Below, piece by piece: positions 8,024-17,088 of a stretch of DNA of 45,240 nt. A program made the translations under genes and the position numbers. Numbering within the stretch: position 1 is the first letter of the stretch; the number at the start of each line of letters is the position of its first letter. The stretch lies in the NCBI GenBank assembly GCA_021648465.1, contig JAKISR010000014.1:1-45240 (forward strand). Reading direction: 5' to 3'. A model generated the notes under the pieces. That model saw only the letters and a list, made by a program, of their open reading frames with translations. It was not told the DNA's origin and did not search any database. The DNA is from Sulfurimonas sp. (GTDB lineage Bacteria > Campylobacterota > Campylobacteria > Campylobacterales > Sulfurimonadaceae).

Positions 8024-9706
8024 TTATAATTTATGTAAAAATAGTACACTATTCCCAATTTTGTTATAATATATTCCAACTGATAATTCTTTAGAAATAT
8101 AAACACCTCTGCCATTAAAGTTATTTGTTTTTTGAAATATTTTTTCTAATATTTTTGTATCAAAACCATTACCTTCATCTAGAATTTTTGTTATTATATA
8201 AACTTCAGAGCGATATTCTATTTTATTAATAGTAACGTATATATTTTTATCACAATCAAGTTGTTTAGTTTCTAATGTGCTTAAGTAGGTGTTTTCATTT
8301 ATCAATATATGTTTAGTTGATGCATTTATTTGAAGATTTCCATGCTCAAAAGCATTCATAAACATCTCTGAAAAAACAAGAACTGCACTATAGCTTAATT
8401 TTGAATTATCTGTTAGAGTGTCCCAAATTTTCGCATACCACTCACTTGCTTCATTAACATCATATAAAGAAGTTTTAAAAGTTTTTTTCTCTACTATATT
8501 GTTATGAATGTGAAGTAAGTTTATAAATATAAAAGTTATATCATCTTCTTGAACATCTATTTTTTCTAAAAACTTATTAACCATATCTTCTCTTGAAAAT
8601 GAGTTTAGAAAATCTTTTTGAATAAAATTAAGATAAGGTTTGTTTTTTAAGGTTGTCGAATTTTCTACAATTCCATCACTGTATATAAGAAATTTTATAA
8701 TATCTGAAATATTGTATGTTGAAATTCTAAAGGTTTTCATATATTTACTAATTGGAGGGTTATTAGATTTTAATTTTATTATTTTATTATTTGAAGTTTG
8801 CATTAGCGTTGCTGGCATAGCAAATTTAGCATATTGCATTTTTGATTTATTGTAATCTATATTAATATAATCAATAGCAAGGGCTTCTTCACTAAGAAGT
8901 ATAGGTTTTATATACTCTAATGATAAATCGATAATTTTATAGAAATCAAAACTATCTTTTTTACCCATAATATCTATAGTATGATTTATGAATGATGTTA
9001 TAAGCATGGATGTTAAAGATGCTGATAAACCTTTACCCATTCCATCTACAATGAGGTAAAAAGCTTCATAATCATTAATTCTTCTAACACTATAAGAATC
9101 ACCACTAAGAATATCAAGTGGTTTATAGAAAAAGTCAATTATTGCATCGTAAGGATTATTAATCATTTGATAATAAAAATCATTTCTTAATATATTTAAT
9201 TCTTTAGAAAATGCTAAATCTTCTTGATAAGAGTTATAATCATCTTTATCTTGAAGATCTTTTATCTTTTTTTCTCTTTTCTCTCTTAAATATAAATCAG
9301 CTATTAGAAGTTTAGTAACACTATTAATAGCTTGAATTACATCTTGAGTTTCAATTGGTTTTTTTAGAAAATTATTGACATTTAATTGTAAAGCTTTAAC
9401 TATAACATCTATGTCTTCTATAGCAGAAACTAAGATTATAGGCATCTCTTTATTGATTTTTCTAATTTTATCTATCATATCTAAGCCATTTAACACTGGC
9501 ATATCATAATCACAAACGATTATGTCTATGTTGTTTTCAATAAAATATTTATACCCCTCTTGCCCATCATAAGCAAAAAAAATCTTTTTTACTAAATTTT
9601 CAAAAATTGAATTATAGATAAGCTGTGTAGTTTTATTGTCTTCAACACATAAAAGTGTTAAAGATTTTAAATGATTTAGTACAGAGGTGTCCATATTGGT
9701 TTGCAT
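8024..9706 (-). CDS. Response regulator with PP2C phosphatase and HATPase anti-sigma-type kinase domains (HsbR/RsbU-W-like)
   Basis: Three domains are visible. A receiver domain spans about residues 12-135, with CDYDMP holding the phosphoacceptor Asp66. A SpoIIE/RsbU-type PP2C phosphatase spans about 185-375, with SGDSY and VDGMGKG metal-site motifs. A C-terminal GHKL ATPase has the N-box MNAFEHG and the G-box DEGNGFD. This matches Pseudomonas HsbR, which dephosphorylates or phosphorylates a STAS-domain anti-anti-sigma factor depending on receiver input. A STAS gene lies two genes upstream in the same operon. The ATG at 9706 overlaps the stop of the chemoreceptor gene by one base; a TTG one codon earlier is possible. 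Confidence 0.85.
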   Translation of the reverse strand: MQTNMDTSVLNHLKSLTLLCVEDNKTTQLIYNSIFENLVKKIFFAYDGQEGYKYFIENNIDIIVCDYDMPVLNGLDMIDKIRKINKEMPIILVSAIEDIDVIVKALQLNVNNFLKKPIETQDVIQAINSVTKLLIADLYLREKREKKIKDLQDKDDYNSYQEDLAFSKELNILRNDFYYQMINNPYDAIIDFFYKPLDILSGDSYSVRRINDYEAFYLIVDGMGKGLSASLTSMLITSFINHTIDIMGKKDSFDFYKIIDLSLEYIKPILLSEEALAIDYINIDYNKSKMQYAKFAMPATLMQTSNNKIIKLKSNNPPISKYMKTFRISTYNISDIIKFLIYSDGIVENSTTLKNKPYLNFIQKDFLNSFSREDMVNKFLEKIDVQEDDITFIFINLLHIHNNIVEKKTFKTSLYDVNEASEWYAKIWDTLTDNSKLSYSAVLVFSEMFMNAFEHGNLQINASTKHILINENTYLSTLETKQLDCDKNIYVTINKIEYRSEVYIITKILDEGNGFDTKILEKIFQKTNNFNGRGVYISKELSVGIYYNKIGNSVLFLHKL

Positions 9707-11682
9707 CAAATTATAAATTTATCAAGTTCTTTTTGTAGCTTACTTGAATCATTAGACAATCTTTTTGCTGCAGCTTCTACATTATCTCTATGTTTAGTAT
9801 TTTCATTAGAAATTGTAACTACTTTATCTATAGTAAAAATCAACTCTTTTGTTTTTGTTGCAATGTAAGTACTTTGATGCATAACATCTTTAGATTTCTT
9901 CATTGTAATAGATAGGTTTTCTTTTGTATTTTTTGATGAGGCTATTAATCCTTGAGCAGATTTTGCAATAACATCCATATTGTCAGATGTTTTATTTGTT
10001 TCTTCTGATATCTCAACAACATTTTGTGTTATAAGATTAACATTTGCACTAATTTCACTAAGACTTTTTTGCGTACGCTCTGCTAGTTTTCTTACTTCAT
10101 CAGCAACAACAGCAAATCCACGACCGTGTTCACCAGCCCTTGCCGCTTCAATTGCAGCATTTAGTGCAAGTAAATTAGTTTGATCTGCGATATCTGAGAT
10201 AATTTCTAGTACATCTTTAATATTTTTTGCTTGTTCAGTTAAAGATGAAACTTTACCAACCAAATCTTGTTGATGCTCGCTTCCCTCTTCAATAGATGCA
10301 ATAACAGCATTAAGTTTAGTAATAAAATCATCTAAAACATCAAATGTTTTACCTAAATCTTCTGCTACAGTGATAGAAGCTTCCTCCACAGTATCAAGTT
10401 TTGTTCCAACCTCAGTTACTAAAGTATTTATAATTTTTATCTTTTTATCTGAATCATCAGCATTTTTAGTAAGATCTTTAACAATAACTGTTAGTTTTTT
10501 ACTCTCTTGTGATGTTGAGTTAGATACATCTTTTGCTTGAAAAACACTCTCTTTAAATGCTTGAATCATAACATTTATAGCTTTAGAAATTTGTGATATT
10601 TCATCTTTTCCTTTGACAATGACATCAGATGTTAAATCTAAGTTACTAGATACATATCCTATTTTTTCAAGGCTATTACGAACACTTGCATTTATGCCTT
10701 TGTTAATTGTAAGAATAATTATAAATATAGCAATAGCAAATGTACTATAGATAATAAGTGTAATCATAGCACTAGTATCATTATCTGATTCTATTTGCTC
10801 TAGTAAAATATTGTTTTGTTTTGCAAGTTCATCATCAACCTGTTTGAGTAGATTTATTTTTTGAGAAATTGTTTTAAACCACATAACACTATCGATACCA
10901 AATCCACCAGTAAAAGCTCTTTCTTGTGCTATAGCTCTCATTTGATTTACTTGAGATATAGTAGGAGAATTCATTTTATTTTGAAAAAGAGTTTTCGCTT
11001 CATTACTAGCTATTGCTTTAAATGCTTCAAGATATGAATCTTGTTCTGCAGTAAGTTTAACCCATTTAGCGAATACTCCATTTTTAAATTTATCAGCTTG
11101 GAAAACACCACTTAAAACAGCCCTTTCTAGCCCAGCTCTTTCTTTAGATTTTAAAAAGTTTGTATAAGAGGTAAGAGATTTTACAAGTTCAGGAGTATCT
11201 GCTATTTTTGCAGTTATAGATACTATATTTAGTATTTCTGTATTTATTTTAGTATAGAATGCAACTTCATCTTTCACACTAATATTGAATGAGTCAACTT
11301 TGGAACGTATATTTTCAACTTTACTCATATCTGTTTTAAGTGATGATATATTACTTTGAAGCTCTTTAGGGTAATAGTTTAAGTCAACTGAAGAGAGGTA
11401 ATTTTCTAGCTCTCTATACTTACTATCAGTTGTGCTTCTTTGTCCTGGTAAGATATCTCCAAATTTTGCACCTTTTGATCCAAGAAAACCAGCACTTGCT
11501 CCACGCTCTTTTTGTGTTTCATGGATTAAAGCGCTAAGTTTTTGTGAAATAATATTTAGCTCTTTAGCATTAGAAATGGTTGATTTTGTTGCTAATGTTT
11601 CTTTGAGGGTTAAACCAATAATAACTAAAGTAAAAGAAATAATTATAAAAGTGATGAAATTTAATTTATTTTTAATACTCAT
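9706..11682 (-). CDS. Methyl-accepting chemotaxis-type protein with NIT sensor domain
   Basis: The 658-aa protein has a transmembrane helix at about 12-27, a periplasmic NIT domain (about 40-300, with HETQKERGASAGFLGSKG), a second membrane helix near 308-328, a HAMP-like linker and a cytoplasmic signalling domain with the conserved hairpin tip AALNAAIEAARAGEHGRGF. NIT domains are known to sense nitrate or nitrite; that ligand is inferred here. The gene lies between a STAS gene (2-base gap) and the REC-PP2C-HATPase gene (1-base overlap), so it may feed the partner switch as well as, or rather than, the flagellar motor. Confidence 0.87.
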   Translation of the reverse strand: MSIKNKLNFITFIIISFTLVIIGLTLKETLATKSTISNAKELNIISQKLSALIHETQKERGASAGFLGSKGAKFGDILPGQRSTTDSKYRELENYLSSVDLNYYPKELQSNISSLKTDMSKVENIRSKVDSFNISVKDEVAFYTKINTEILNIVSITAKIADTPELVKSLTSYTNFLKSKERAGLERAVLSGVFQADKFKNGVFAKWVKLTAEQDSYLEAFKAIASNEAKTLFQNKMNSPTISQVNQMRAIAQERAFTGGFGIDSVMWFKTISQKINLLKQVDDELAKQNNILLEQIESDNDTSAMITLIIYSTFAIAIFIIILTINKGINASVRNSLEKIGYVSSNLDLTSDVIVKGKDEISQISKAINVMIQAFKESVFQAKDVSNSTSQESKKLTVIVKDLTKNADDSDKKIKIINTLVTEVGTKLDTVEEASITVAEDLGKTFDVLDDFITKLNAVIASIEEGSEHQQDLVGKVSSLTEQAKNIKDVLEIISDIADQTNLLALNAAIEAARAGEHGRGFAVVADEVRKLAERTQKSLSEISANVNLITQNVVEISEETNKTSDNMDVIAKSAQGLIASSKNTKENLSITMKKSKDVMHQSTYIATKTKELIFTIDKVVTISNENTKHRDNVEAAAKRLSNDSSKLQKELDKFII

Positions 11683-11684
11683 AA

Positions 11685-11972
11685 TTAAGCTTTCTTAGCT
11701 TTGAAAGTTGAAACTAGATTTAAATCATCTAAAAGATGTAAAAGTTGCTCATCTCCAATACTCATATGAATATCTATGCTGTCCTTTAAAACAAGTTTAT
11801 TTAAGTAACCAATAATTGAAGATGTAATAGACAAAGAATCTACAATATTTATAATTAAACTTTTATTATTTACAATGACATCATCTATATTTTGTTTGAT
11901 TACTTGAAAATCACTAATACTTTTCATATTACCTTTTATAGTAACAATATTTGAACTTATCAATATCTCCAT
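11685..11972 (-). CDS. STAS-domain anti-anti-sigma-factor-like protein
   Basis: This 95-aa protein has the STAS pattern: a beta-rich N-terminus, then IINIVDSLSITSSIIGYL, in which a serine at about residue 50-53 is the expected phosphorylation site, and an LLDDLNL C-terminal helix. It is the first gene of the three-gene operon with the NIT chemoreceptor and the PP2C/HATPase regulator. It is the likely substrate of that regulator, as HsbA is of HsbR. The downstream target (sigma factor, anti-sigma or cyclase) is not in the window. Confidence 0.75.
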   Translation of the reverse strand: MEILISSNIVTIKGNMKSISDFQVIKQNIDDVIVNNKSLIINIVDSLSITSSIIGYLNKLVLKDSIDIHMSIGDEQLLHLLDDLNLVSTFKAKKA

Positions 11973-12039
11973 GATACAACCTTTTTATTAAAATATGTTC
12001 TTGTTAGTGTATAATCATAAATCTTAAGATATACTAAAA

Positions 12040-13110
12040 CTAGCTATACTGGTTATGTTCAATCCAGTTTTTCATCTTATATTCATATCCAATCTCTTTT
12101 AATTCTACAAAATTTAAAATTTTTTGATTTTCTAAAGAGTCTAAAGCTTTATTTATTGCTAAGTATGATGAGTTTGACTTTGGTGAAGCAGATAAATATA
12201 TAACAGCTTGTGCTAAAAGAATCCTAGCTTCTGGATAGCCAATTTTACTAACACTTGTCATTGTAGATGTACTTAAAGTTAGAGCTTGAGGGTTTGCATT
12301 TCCCACATCTTCACTAGCAAAAATTACAAGTCGCCTTGCTATAAAATCAGCACTTTCTCCTCCATCAATTAAACGAGCAAGATAGTATATGCTTTTGTTC
12401 ATATTAGAAGCTCTCATAGATTTGATTAGAGAACTTATTAGATTATAATGAACACCAGCTTCGCTACATCCAGCACTAAGTGCATTGGGTCGAAGAGACT
12501 TTATGTTTTGCAAAGTTATATTTAAACCTAAATGAGAAGAAAATTCTAAAAGAGTAAGCATAGCTCTTGCATCACCACCACTACTTGACACCAAATACTC
12601 TTTAGCATCATTATTGCATGTAAGTTTAGTTTGTATAAGCGTTTTATCTAAAAGTATTGTTAATGCTTCGTTTGAGACATAGTATAGTTCAAAAAGTATT
12701 GAACGAGAACGGATAGCAGAGGTGAGTGAAAAGAAAGGATTTTCTGTGGAAGCACCAACAATTAAAACAGAGTTGTTTTCCATTACAGGAAGTAGAACTT
12801 CTTGTTGATTTTTAGCTAAACGATGAACTTCATCTATAAATATTAGAGGTTTTTCTAAGGTGTTTTTATATTGATCAAATATTTTTCGTAGTTGTTCTAC
12901 TTTGAGTGAAGTTGCATTAAATTCATAAAATGGTAGCTCCATCTTTTTGGCAATAATTCTAGCAAGTGAAGTTTTCCCACATCCAGTTGGACCAAATAAA
13001 AAACTATGTCCCAAAGCCTTCTTCTCGCATAATATTCTAAGTGGAGAGCTTGGAGATGTTAGATGCTCTTGACCAAGTAAATCATCAAAATTCTCTACTT
13101 TATTTATCAC
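12040..13110 (-). CDS. rarA: Replication-associated recombination ATPase RarA (MgsA)
   Basis: This AAA+ ATPase has Walker A GPTGCGKTSLA, Walker B LIFIDEVHR, sensor 1 in GASTENPFFSL and an arginine finger in IRSRS, then the RarA tetramerisation domain (FASEDVGNANPQAL). It acts at stalled replication forks. At 356 aa it is somewhat shorter than E. coli RarA (about 447), mainly at the C-terminus. Its start overlaps the end of the upstream pseudouridine synthase gene by 11 bases. Confidence 0.9.
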   Translation of the reverse strand: MINKVENFDDLLGQEHLTSPSSPLRILCEKKALGHSFLFGPTGCGKTSLARIIAKKMELPFYEFNATSLKVEQLRKIFDQYKNTLEKPLIFIDEVHRLAKNQQEVLLPVMENNSVLIVGASTENPFFSLTSAIRSRSILFELYYVSNEALTILLDKTLIQTKLTCNNDAKEYLVSSSGGDARAMLTLLEFSSHLGLNITLQNIKSLRPNALSAGCSEAGVHYNLISSLIKSMRASNMNKSIYYLARLIDGGESADFIARRLVIFASEDVGNANPQALTLSTSTMTSVSKIGYPEARILLAQAVIYLSASPKSNSSYLAINKALDSLENQKILNFVELKEIGYEYKMKNWIEHNQYS

Positions 13111-13885
13111 CTCGTTCTCTCTTTAGTTTATCTTCTGCTTTTAAAAATGTAAACAATGCTGAGTACTCACTTCTCGTCAGAAATCTTGTTTTTCCAGTTG
13201 GAAGATTATTTAACTCAACTTCTGCAAAACTGATTCTTTTCAAATCAGCTACATCAGTTCCAAAATGTGCAAAAAATCGTCTTATTTCACGGTTTTGACC
13301 TTCAGATATTGCTATTTTTAAAATAGAGTAGTTATGCTCATTTTTTTGAATTTTATAACCTATAAAAGGTGCAAAAGTCATACTAGTTACTTTTGAATGA
13401 GAGTGTCCACCAGCTGTTGCATCATCAAGAGTCATCCCATTAAGCATTGCAGCTTCCATCTCTGATGTTACTTCACCTTTTATTTTCACTTTATAGATTC
13501 TCTCTAGGTTTGAGTTCATAAGTGAGGCTGCAACTTTAGATGTATCTGTAAGGAGTAAAACACCCTCAGTCGCATAATCTAATCTTCCAATAGGGATAAA
13601 ATGCTTATATTTATTATTTAGGCCATCATAGATAGTTCTTCTCCCTTTAGGATCATTTTTTGTTACAAGTTCACCTTTTGGTTTATTATAAACAATCACA
13701 GTGTATTTATCTCTTGGTGCGATTCGTTTCCCACTTACATAAACATCAACATCTTTCTCTTCAACTTGCGTAGCTGGGTTATCTTGTATCTCTCCATCTA
13801 CTCTAACATAGCCATCTTGAATAGCTTTATCAGCTTCTCTTCTTGAGTAACTTGAATGGTGAGCAATATATTTATTTAATCTCAT
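13100..13885 (-). CDS. rluB: rRNA/tRNA pseudouridine synthase, RsuA/RluB family
   Basis: An S4 RNA-binding domain (MRLNKYIAHHSSYSRREADKA-type start) is followed by the catalytic core with GRLDYATEG at residues 100-108, Asp103 being the catalytic residue, and by INREIRR-like GQNREIRRFFAHFG. RluB modifies the peptidyl-transferase region of 23S rRNA; RsuA and RluE/F are close relatives, so the exact target base is inferred. The gene is in a minus-strand run between kdsD and rarA. Confidence 0.85.
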   Translation of the reverse strand: MRLNKYIAHHSSYSRREADKAIQDGYVRVDGEIQDNPATQVEEKDVDVYVSGKRIAPRDKYTVIVYNKPKGELVTKNDPKGRRTIYDGLNNKYKHFIPIGRLDYATEGVLLLTDTSKVAASLMNSNLERIYKVKIKGEVTSEMEAAMLNGMTLDDATAGGHSHSKVTSMTFAPFIGYKIQKNEHNYSILKIAISEGQNREIRRFFAHFGTDVADLKRISFAEVELNNLPTGKTRFLTRSEYSALFTFLKAEDKLKRERGDK

Positions 13886-13889
13886 TTTT

Positions 13890-14852
13890 TTATGAAATCC
13901 CTTTTTCTATTAGAGTGTGAATATGAAGTACACCCTTTATGTTTTTATCTTTATCTGTTACAACTAAAAGTTGTATTTTCATCTCTTCTATCATGATAAG
14001 CGCATCGCTTGCAAGTATATCTTCATTATCTAAAGTTTTTGGATTTTTAGTTGCATATTTTAAAACTTCATCTTCAAGTGAAAAATTATCACTAAGTAAT
14101 GCCCTACGGATATCACCATCACTAACAAGTGCTAAGAGCATGTTAGTGTTATTAGTTATTAGAACTGTTCCAAGTCTACCCTCACTAATTTTTAAAATAG
14201 CTTCTTTTACAGTTGATTCTTCTGAAATTATAGGAAGATTTTTACTACGCATTAAATCACTAACTTTTACAAAAAGTTGTTTTCCTAAAGCTCCACCAGG
14301 ATGAAATACTGCAAAATCATTCTTTTTAAAATTTCGTGCTTTCATAAGACAAATTGCTAAAGCATCACCAAGAGCAAGAGTTAAGGTTGTTGAGCTAGTA
14401 GGTGCTATATTTAGTGGACAGGCCTCTTTTTCAACTATAACATCTATAACTAAATCACTATACCTTCCAAGTGTTGAGTTTTTACTTTTTGTCATACCAA
14501 TAAGTGGTATGTTAAATCTTTTTACATGTGGAAGAATTGAACTTAATTCTTCACTTTCACCACTGTAACTAATAGCAATAACTACATCATTTTTATCAAT
14601 CATTCCTAAATCACCATGAAGTGCTTCAGTAGGATGCAAGAAAAAACTAGGAGTTCCAGTAGATGCAAAAGTAGCTGCCATTTTTGCACCAATTAGACCT
14701 GATTTACCAACACCAGTAATGATGAGTTTACCTTTACAAGCGAGTATTATATCAACTGCTTTATTAAAGGTATCATCAATATTTTTTGCAGAATTTAAAA
14801 GAGTTTGAGCTTCAATATTTAAAGTTTCTTGTGCTATTTGTTTGTAATTCAT
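13890..14852 (-). CDS. kdsD: D-arabinose-5-phosphate isomerase KdsD/KpsF
   Basis: The 320-aa product has an N-terminal SIS sugar-isomerase domain (VGKSGLIGAKMAATFASTG, HGDLGMI, ISYSGESEEL) and two C-terminal CBS domains (about 200-320). It converts ribulose-5-phosphate to arabinose-5-phosphate, the first step to Kdo for LPS. Length and domain order are normal. It is divergent from purN, with 44 bases between the starts. Confidence 0.92.
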   Translation of the reverse strand: MNYKQIAQETLNIEAQTLLNSAKNIDDTFNKAVDIILACKGKLIITGVGKSGLIGAKMAATFASTGTPSFFLHPTEALHGDLGMIDKNDVVIAISYSGESEELSSILPHVKRFNIPLIGMTKSKNSTLGRYSDLVIDVIVEKEACPLNIAPTSSTTLTLALGDALAICLMKARNFKKNDFAVFHPGGALGKQLFVKVSDLMRSKNLPIISEESTVKEAILKISEGRLGTVLITNNTNMLLALVSDGDIRRALLSDNFSLEDEVLKYATKNPKTLDNEDILASDALIMIEEMKIQLLVVTDKDKNIKGVLHIHTLIEKGIS

Positions 14853-14896
14853 GCCATTATTATAGCGTTTTTAGCTTCATAAGATATAATCCGCGT

Positions 14897-15457
14897 ATGA
14901 AAAAAATCATTATATTATTTAGTGGGGATGGCTTTAATGCCAAGAATATTGTTAATTTGTTACATAAAAAAAAGTGTATTGTTGTTTGTGGTATAACAAA
15001 TAATCCTAATGCTAAAGGCATAGAAAAACTAAATTTACTTGGTATAAAAACAGAGATTTTAAATCATCTACATTTTAGCAATAGAGAGAGCTTTGATACA
15101 GAATTGGTACAACTAATAAATAATTACACGCCTGATCTAGTTGTGCTAAGTGGATTTATGAGAATATTAAGTGAAGTTTTCACTTTAAATATTAAATCCA
15201 TAAATCTCCATCCCTCACTTCTTCCAAAATTTAAAGGTGCAAAAGCAATAGAGAGAAGTTTTGCAGGAGAGAGTAATAGATGTGGAGTCAGTGTTCATTG
15301 GGTAAATAGTGAGCTTGATAGTGGAAACATAATACTACAACAAGAGTTTATTCGTAGTAAAGATGATACTTTTGATAGTTTTGGTAAAAAAATTAAAAAG
15401 ATAGAGTTTGAAATAATGCCAAAAGCTATTGTAAAAGCTCTTAATGATATACCCTAA
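14897..15457 (+). CDS. purN: Phosphoribosylglycinamide formyltransferase
   Basis: This enzyme transfers a formyl group from 10-formyl-THF to GAR in purine synthesis. Visible motifs are LFSGDGFNA for phosphate binding, the catalytic SINLHPSLLP segment (Asn and His) and the Asp in NSELDSGNII. I start at the ATG at 14897 (186 aa), which matches the family length and leaves a divergent promoter region shared with kdsD. Reading further upstream would run into kdsD antisense. A strong terminator overlaps the stop codon. Confidence 0.92.
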   Translation: MKKIIILFSGDGFNAKNIVNLLHKKKCIVVCGITNNPNAKGIEKLNLLGIKTEILNHLHFSNRESFDTELVQLINNYTPDLVVLSGFMRILSEVFTLNIKSINLHPSLLPKFKGAKAIERSFAGESNRCGVSVHWVNSELDSGNIILQQEFIRSKDDTFDSFGKKIKKIEFEIMPKAIVKALNDIP

Positions 15458-15474
15458 GGAGGGTATATTTTTTT
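15447..15474 (+). terminator. Intrinsic terminator of purN
   Basis: A perfect 9-bp stem (ATATACCCT/AGGGTATAT) with an AAGG loop is followed directly by six T residues. The stop codon of purN lies in the stem. The convergent peroxidase gene begins its last codons here, so the A-rich side may also help stop transcription from that side. Confidence 0.88.
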
Positions 15475-16498
15475 AGTTTATATCTGGTTTAGGTGTTTTT
15501 GATGTAGAAGCTGGAAGATTAGGAATAGATATATTTGTTTTTCTTCCATCTAGTGATATTAAAAAGTCTTCAATAGATGATGCTTCTTTGCTTGTTATTT
15601 TTTTACCTAATTGCACACGACCCATCTCTTTGATAGCATCTTTTAAGCTCCAGATTTGACCATTATGAAAATATGGTGCAGTTTGAGTAATATTTCGTAG
15701 AGTTGGTACTTTTACCATACCATTTTTATCACCTTTAAAATCACCAACATTTTGATATTTATATGTTGCAGTTATATTAAATGCATTCATTGAACCACCT
15801 ATTGCGATGCCTGTATGACAAGTTGCGCAGCCAATATCTATAAATGTTTTAAGACCCTTTTTTTGTGCAGTTGTTATTGCCTTTTCATTACCATTTAAGT
15901 AATCATCAAAAGGGGAAGGAGTTACAAGAGTTCTTTCAAAAGAAGCAATAGTATCTGTCACTTTTTCAAAGTCTATTTTTACATTATCACCATAAGCAGC
16001 TTTGAATTCAGCAACATAAGCAGGAATAGAGGTAACAGTTTTTACAACATGCTCTTTTGTAGCAGCCATTTCAGGACCAGCTAGGATAGGACCTTGAGCT
16101 TGTTTTTCTAAATCTGGATCACGACCATCCCAAAATTGAGAGTCAAAAAATACAGAATTTAAAACAGTTGGAGAGCTTAAGTGATGAGGATTAACTGTCC
16201 ATTTGTGACCAATTGCTGCACTAAGTCCATCGTCTCCACCCTCTGCTAAATTGTGACAGCTATTACAGCTGATAAAACCACTTTTTGATAATCTTGGATC
16301 AAAAAATAATTTTTTACCAAGCTCAGTTTTTTTAGGAGTGATAGGATTTTTTGGATTATCTATCAGTTTTAAAAGCTCAGTTGTTGAGCTTGGAATGGGT
16401 TTTAATCCAGCTTTTGTAGCATCAGTCATTAATGATGATGCCACTAACGATGATGTCAGTAATGCTACGATTGTAATTGCTATAAGTTTCATTTTCAT
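15473..16498 (-). CDS. Di-haem cytochrome c peroxidase (CcpA/MauG family), periplasmic
   Basis: A signal peptide (residues 1 to about 20) precedes two haem c sites, CNSCH at 78-82 and CATCH in the second domain (GCATCHTG). The family segments GKKLFFDPRLS, WDGRDPDLEKQAQGP and VPTLRNITQTAPYFHNG are all present. The enzyme reduces hydrogen peroxide with electrons from cytochrome c in the periplasm. A Fur/PerR-type regulator gene lies 72 bases upstream in the same direction, suggesting peroxide-responsive control. Confidence 0.92.
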   Translation of the reverse strand: MKMKLIAITIVALLTSSLVASSLMTDATKAGLKPIPSSTTELLKLIDNPKNPITPKKTELGKKLFFDPRLSKSGFISCNSCHNLAEGGDDGLSAAIGHKWTVNPHHLSSPTVLNSVFFDSQFWDGRDPDLEKQAQGPILAGPEMAATKEHVVKTVTSIPAYVAEFKAAYGDNVKIDFEKVTDTIASFERTLVTPSPFDDYLNGNEKAITTAQKKGLKTFIDIGCATCHTGIAIGGSMNAFNITATYKYQNVGDFKGDKNGMVKVPTLRNITQTAPYFHNGQIWSLKDAIKEMGRVQLGKKITSKEASSIEDFLISLDGRKTNISIPNLPASTSKTPKPDIN

Positions 16499-16570
16499 CC
16501 TTTTGTATTTATGATAGTGGAATTATATTATAAATACTCTTAAAGGAAAATTATTATCTTTTAATAATTG

Positions 16571-16978
16571 TTAACCAAGCTGACAATTTTCACAAATACC
16601 TGATAAAACTAAATTTGTAGAAGTTATTTTAAAACTACTTTCTTTAGTAATAATATCTATAATAGAGTTTAAATCTATCGTTATATCTTCAACAGCAAAA
16701 CACTTTTCACATGCTAAATGTGAATGTGGTGCTTGTGTAAGTTCATAAACAGATTTTGAGTAGGGAATTTTTATCTCTTGTATAAAAGAGTTTTCCAACA
16801 TTAAGTTTATATTTTTATATATGGTTGCCAATGAAATAGAACTAAATTTATTTACCATCAACTCATATAGTGATTCTATGCTAATATGTCCTTTTTTGTA
16901 AAGTTCATCTGCGATAGCTAATCTTTGAGGTGTAGCTTTTAAATTGTGTTCTCTTAAAATATTTGTATAATTAATCAT
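16571..16978 (-). CDS. perR: Fur-family regulator, probably PerR-type
   Basis: This 135-aa protein has the winged-helix of Fur proteins (LKATPQRLAIADEL, then SLATIYKNINLML) and a dimerisation domain with HSHLACEKC and CENC, two CxxC pairs for structural zinc. Neighbourhood with a cytochrome c peroxidase points to a peroxide sensor (PerR) rather than Fur or Zur, but the metal is inferred. I use the ATG at 16978; a GTG five codons upstream also fits. AT-rich near-palindromes lie on both sides of the gene, where autoregulation would be expected. Confidence 0.82.
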   Translation of the reverse strand: MINYTNILREHNLKATPQRLAIADELYKKGHISIESLYELMVNKFSSISLATIYKNINLMLENSFIQEIKIPYSKSVYELTQAPHSHLACEKCFAVEDITIDLNSIIDIITKESSFKITSTNLVLSGICENCQLG

Positions 16979-17088
16979 AATGATATTATACACTAAGTAT
17001 TATTAAAGGATAAATATTATTTTTTATATTTAAGAAAATTATAATTTATTGAAGCTCAATGTAGATATTATTAGTTAAAGGGATAGAT

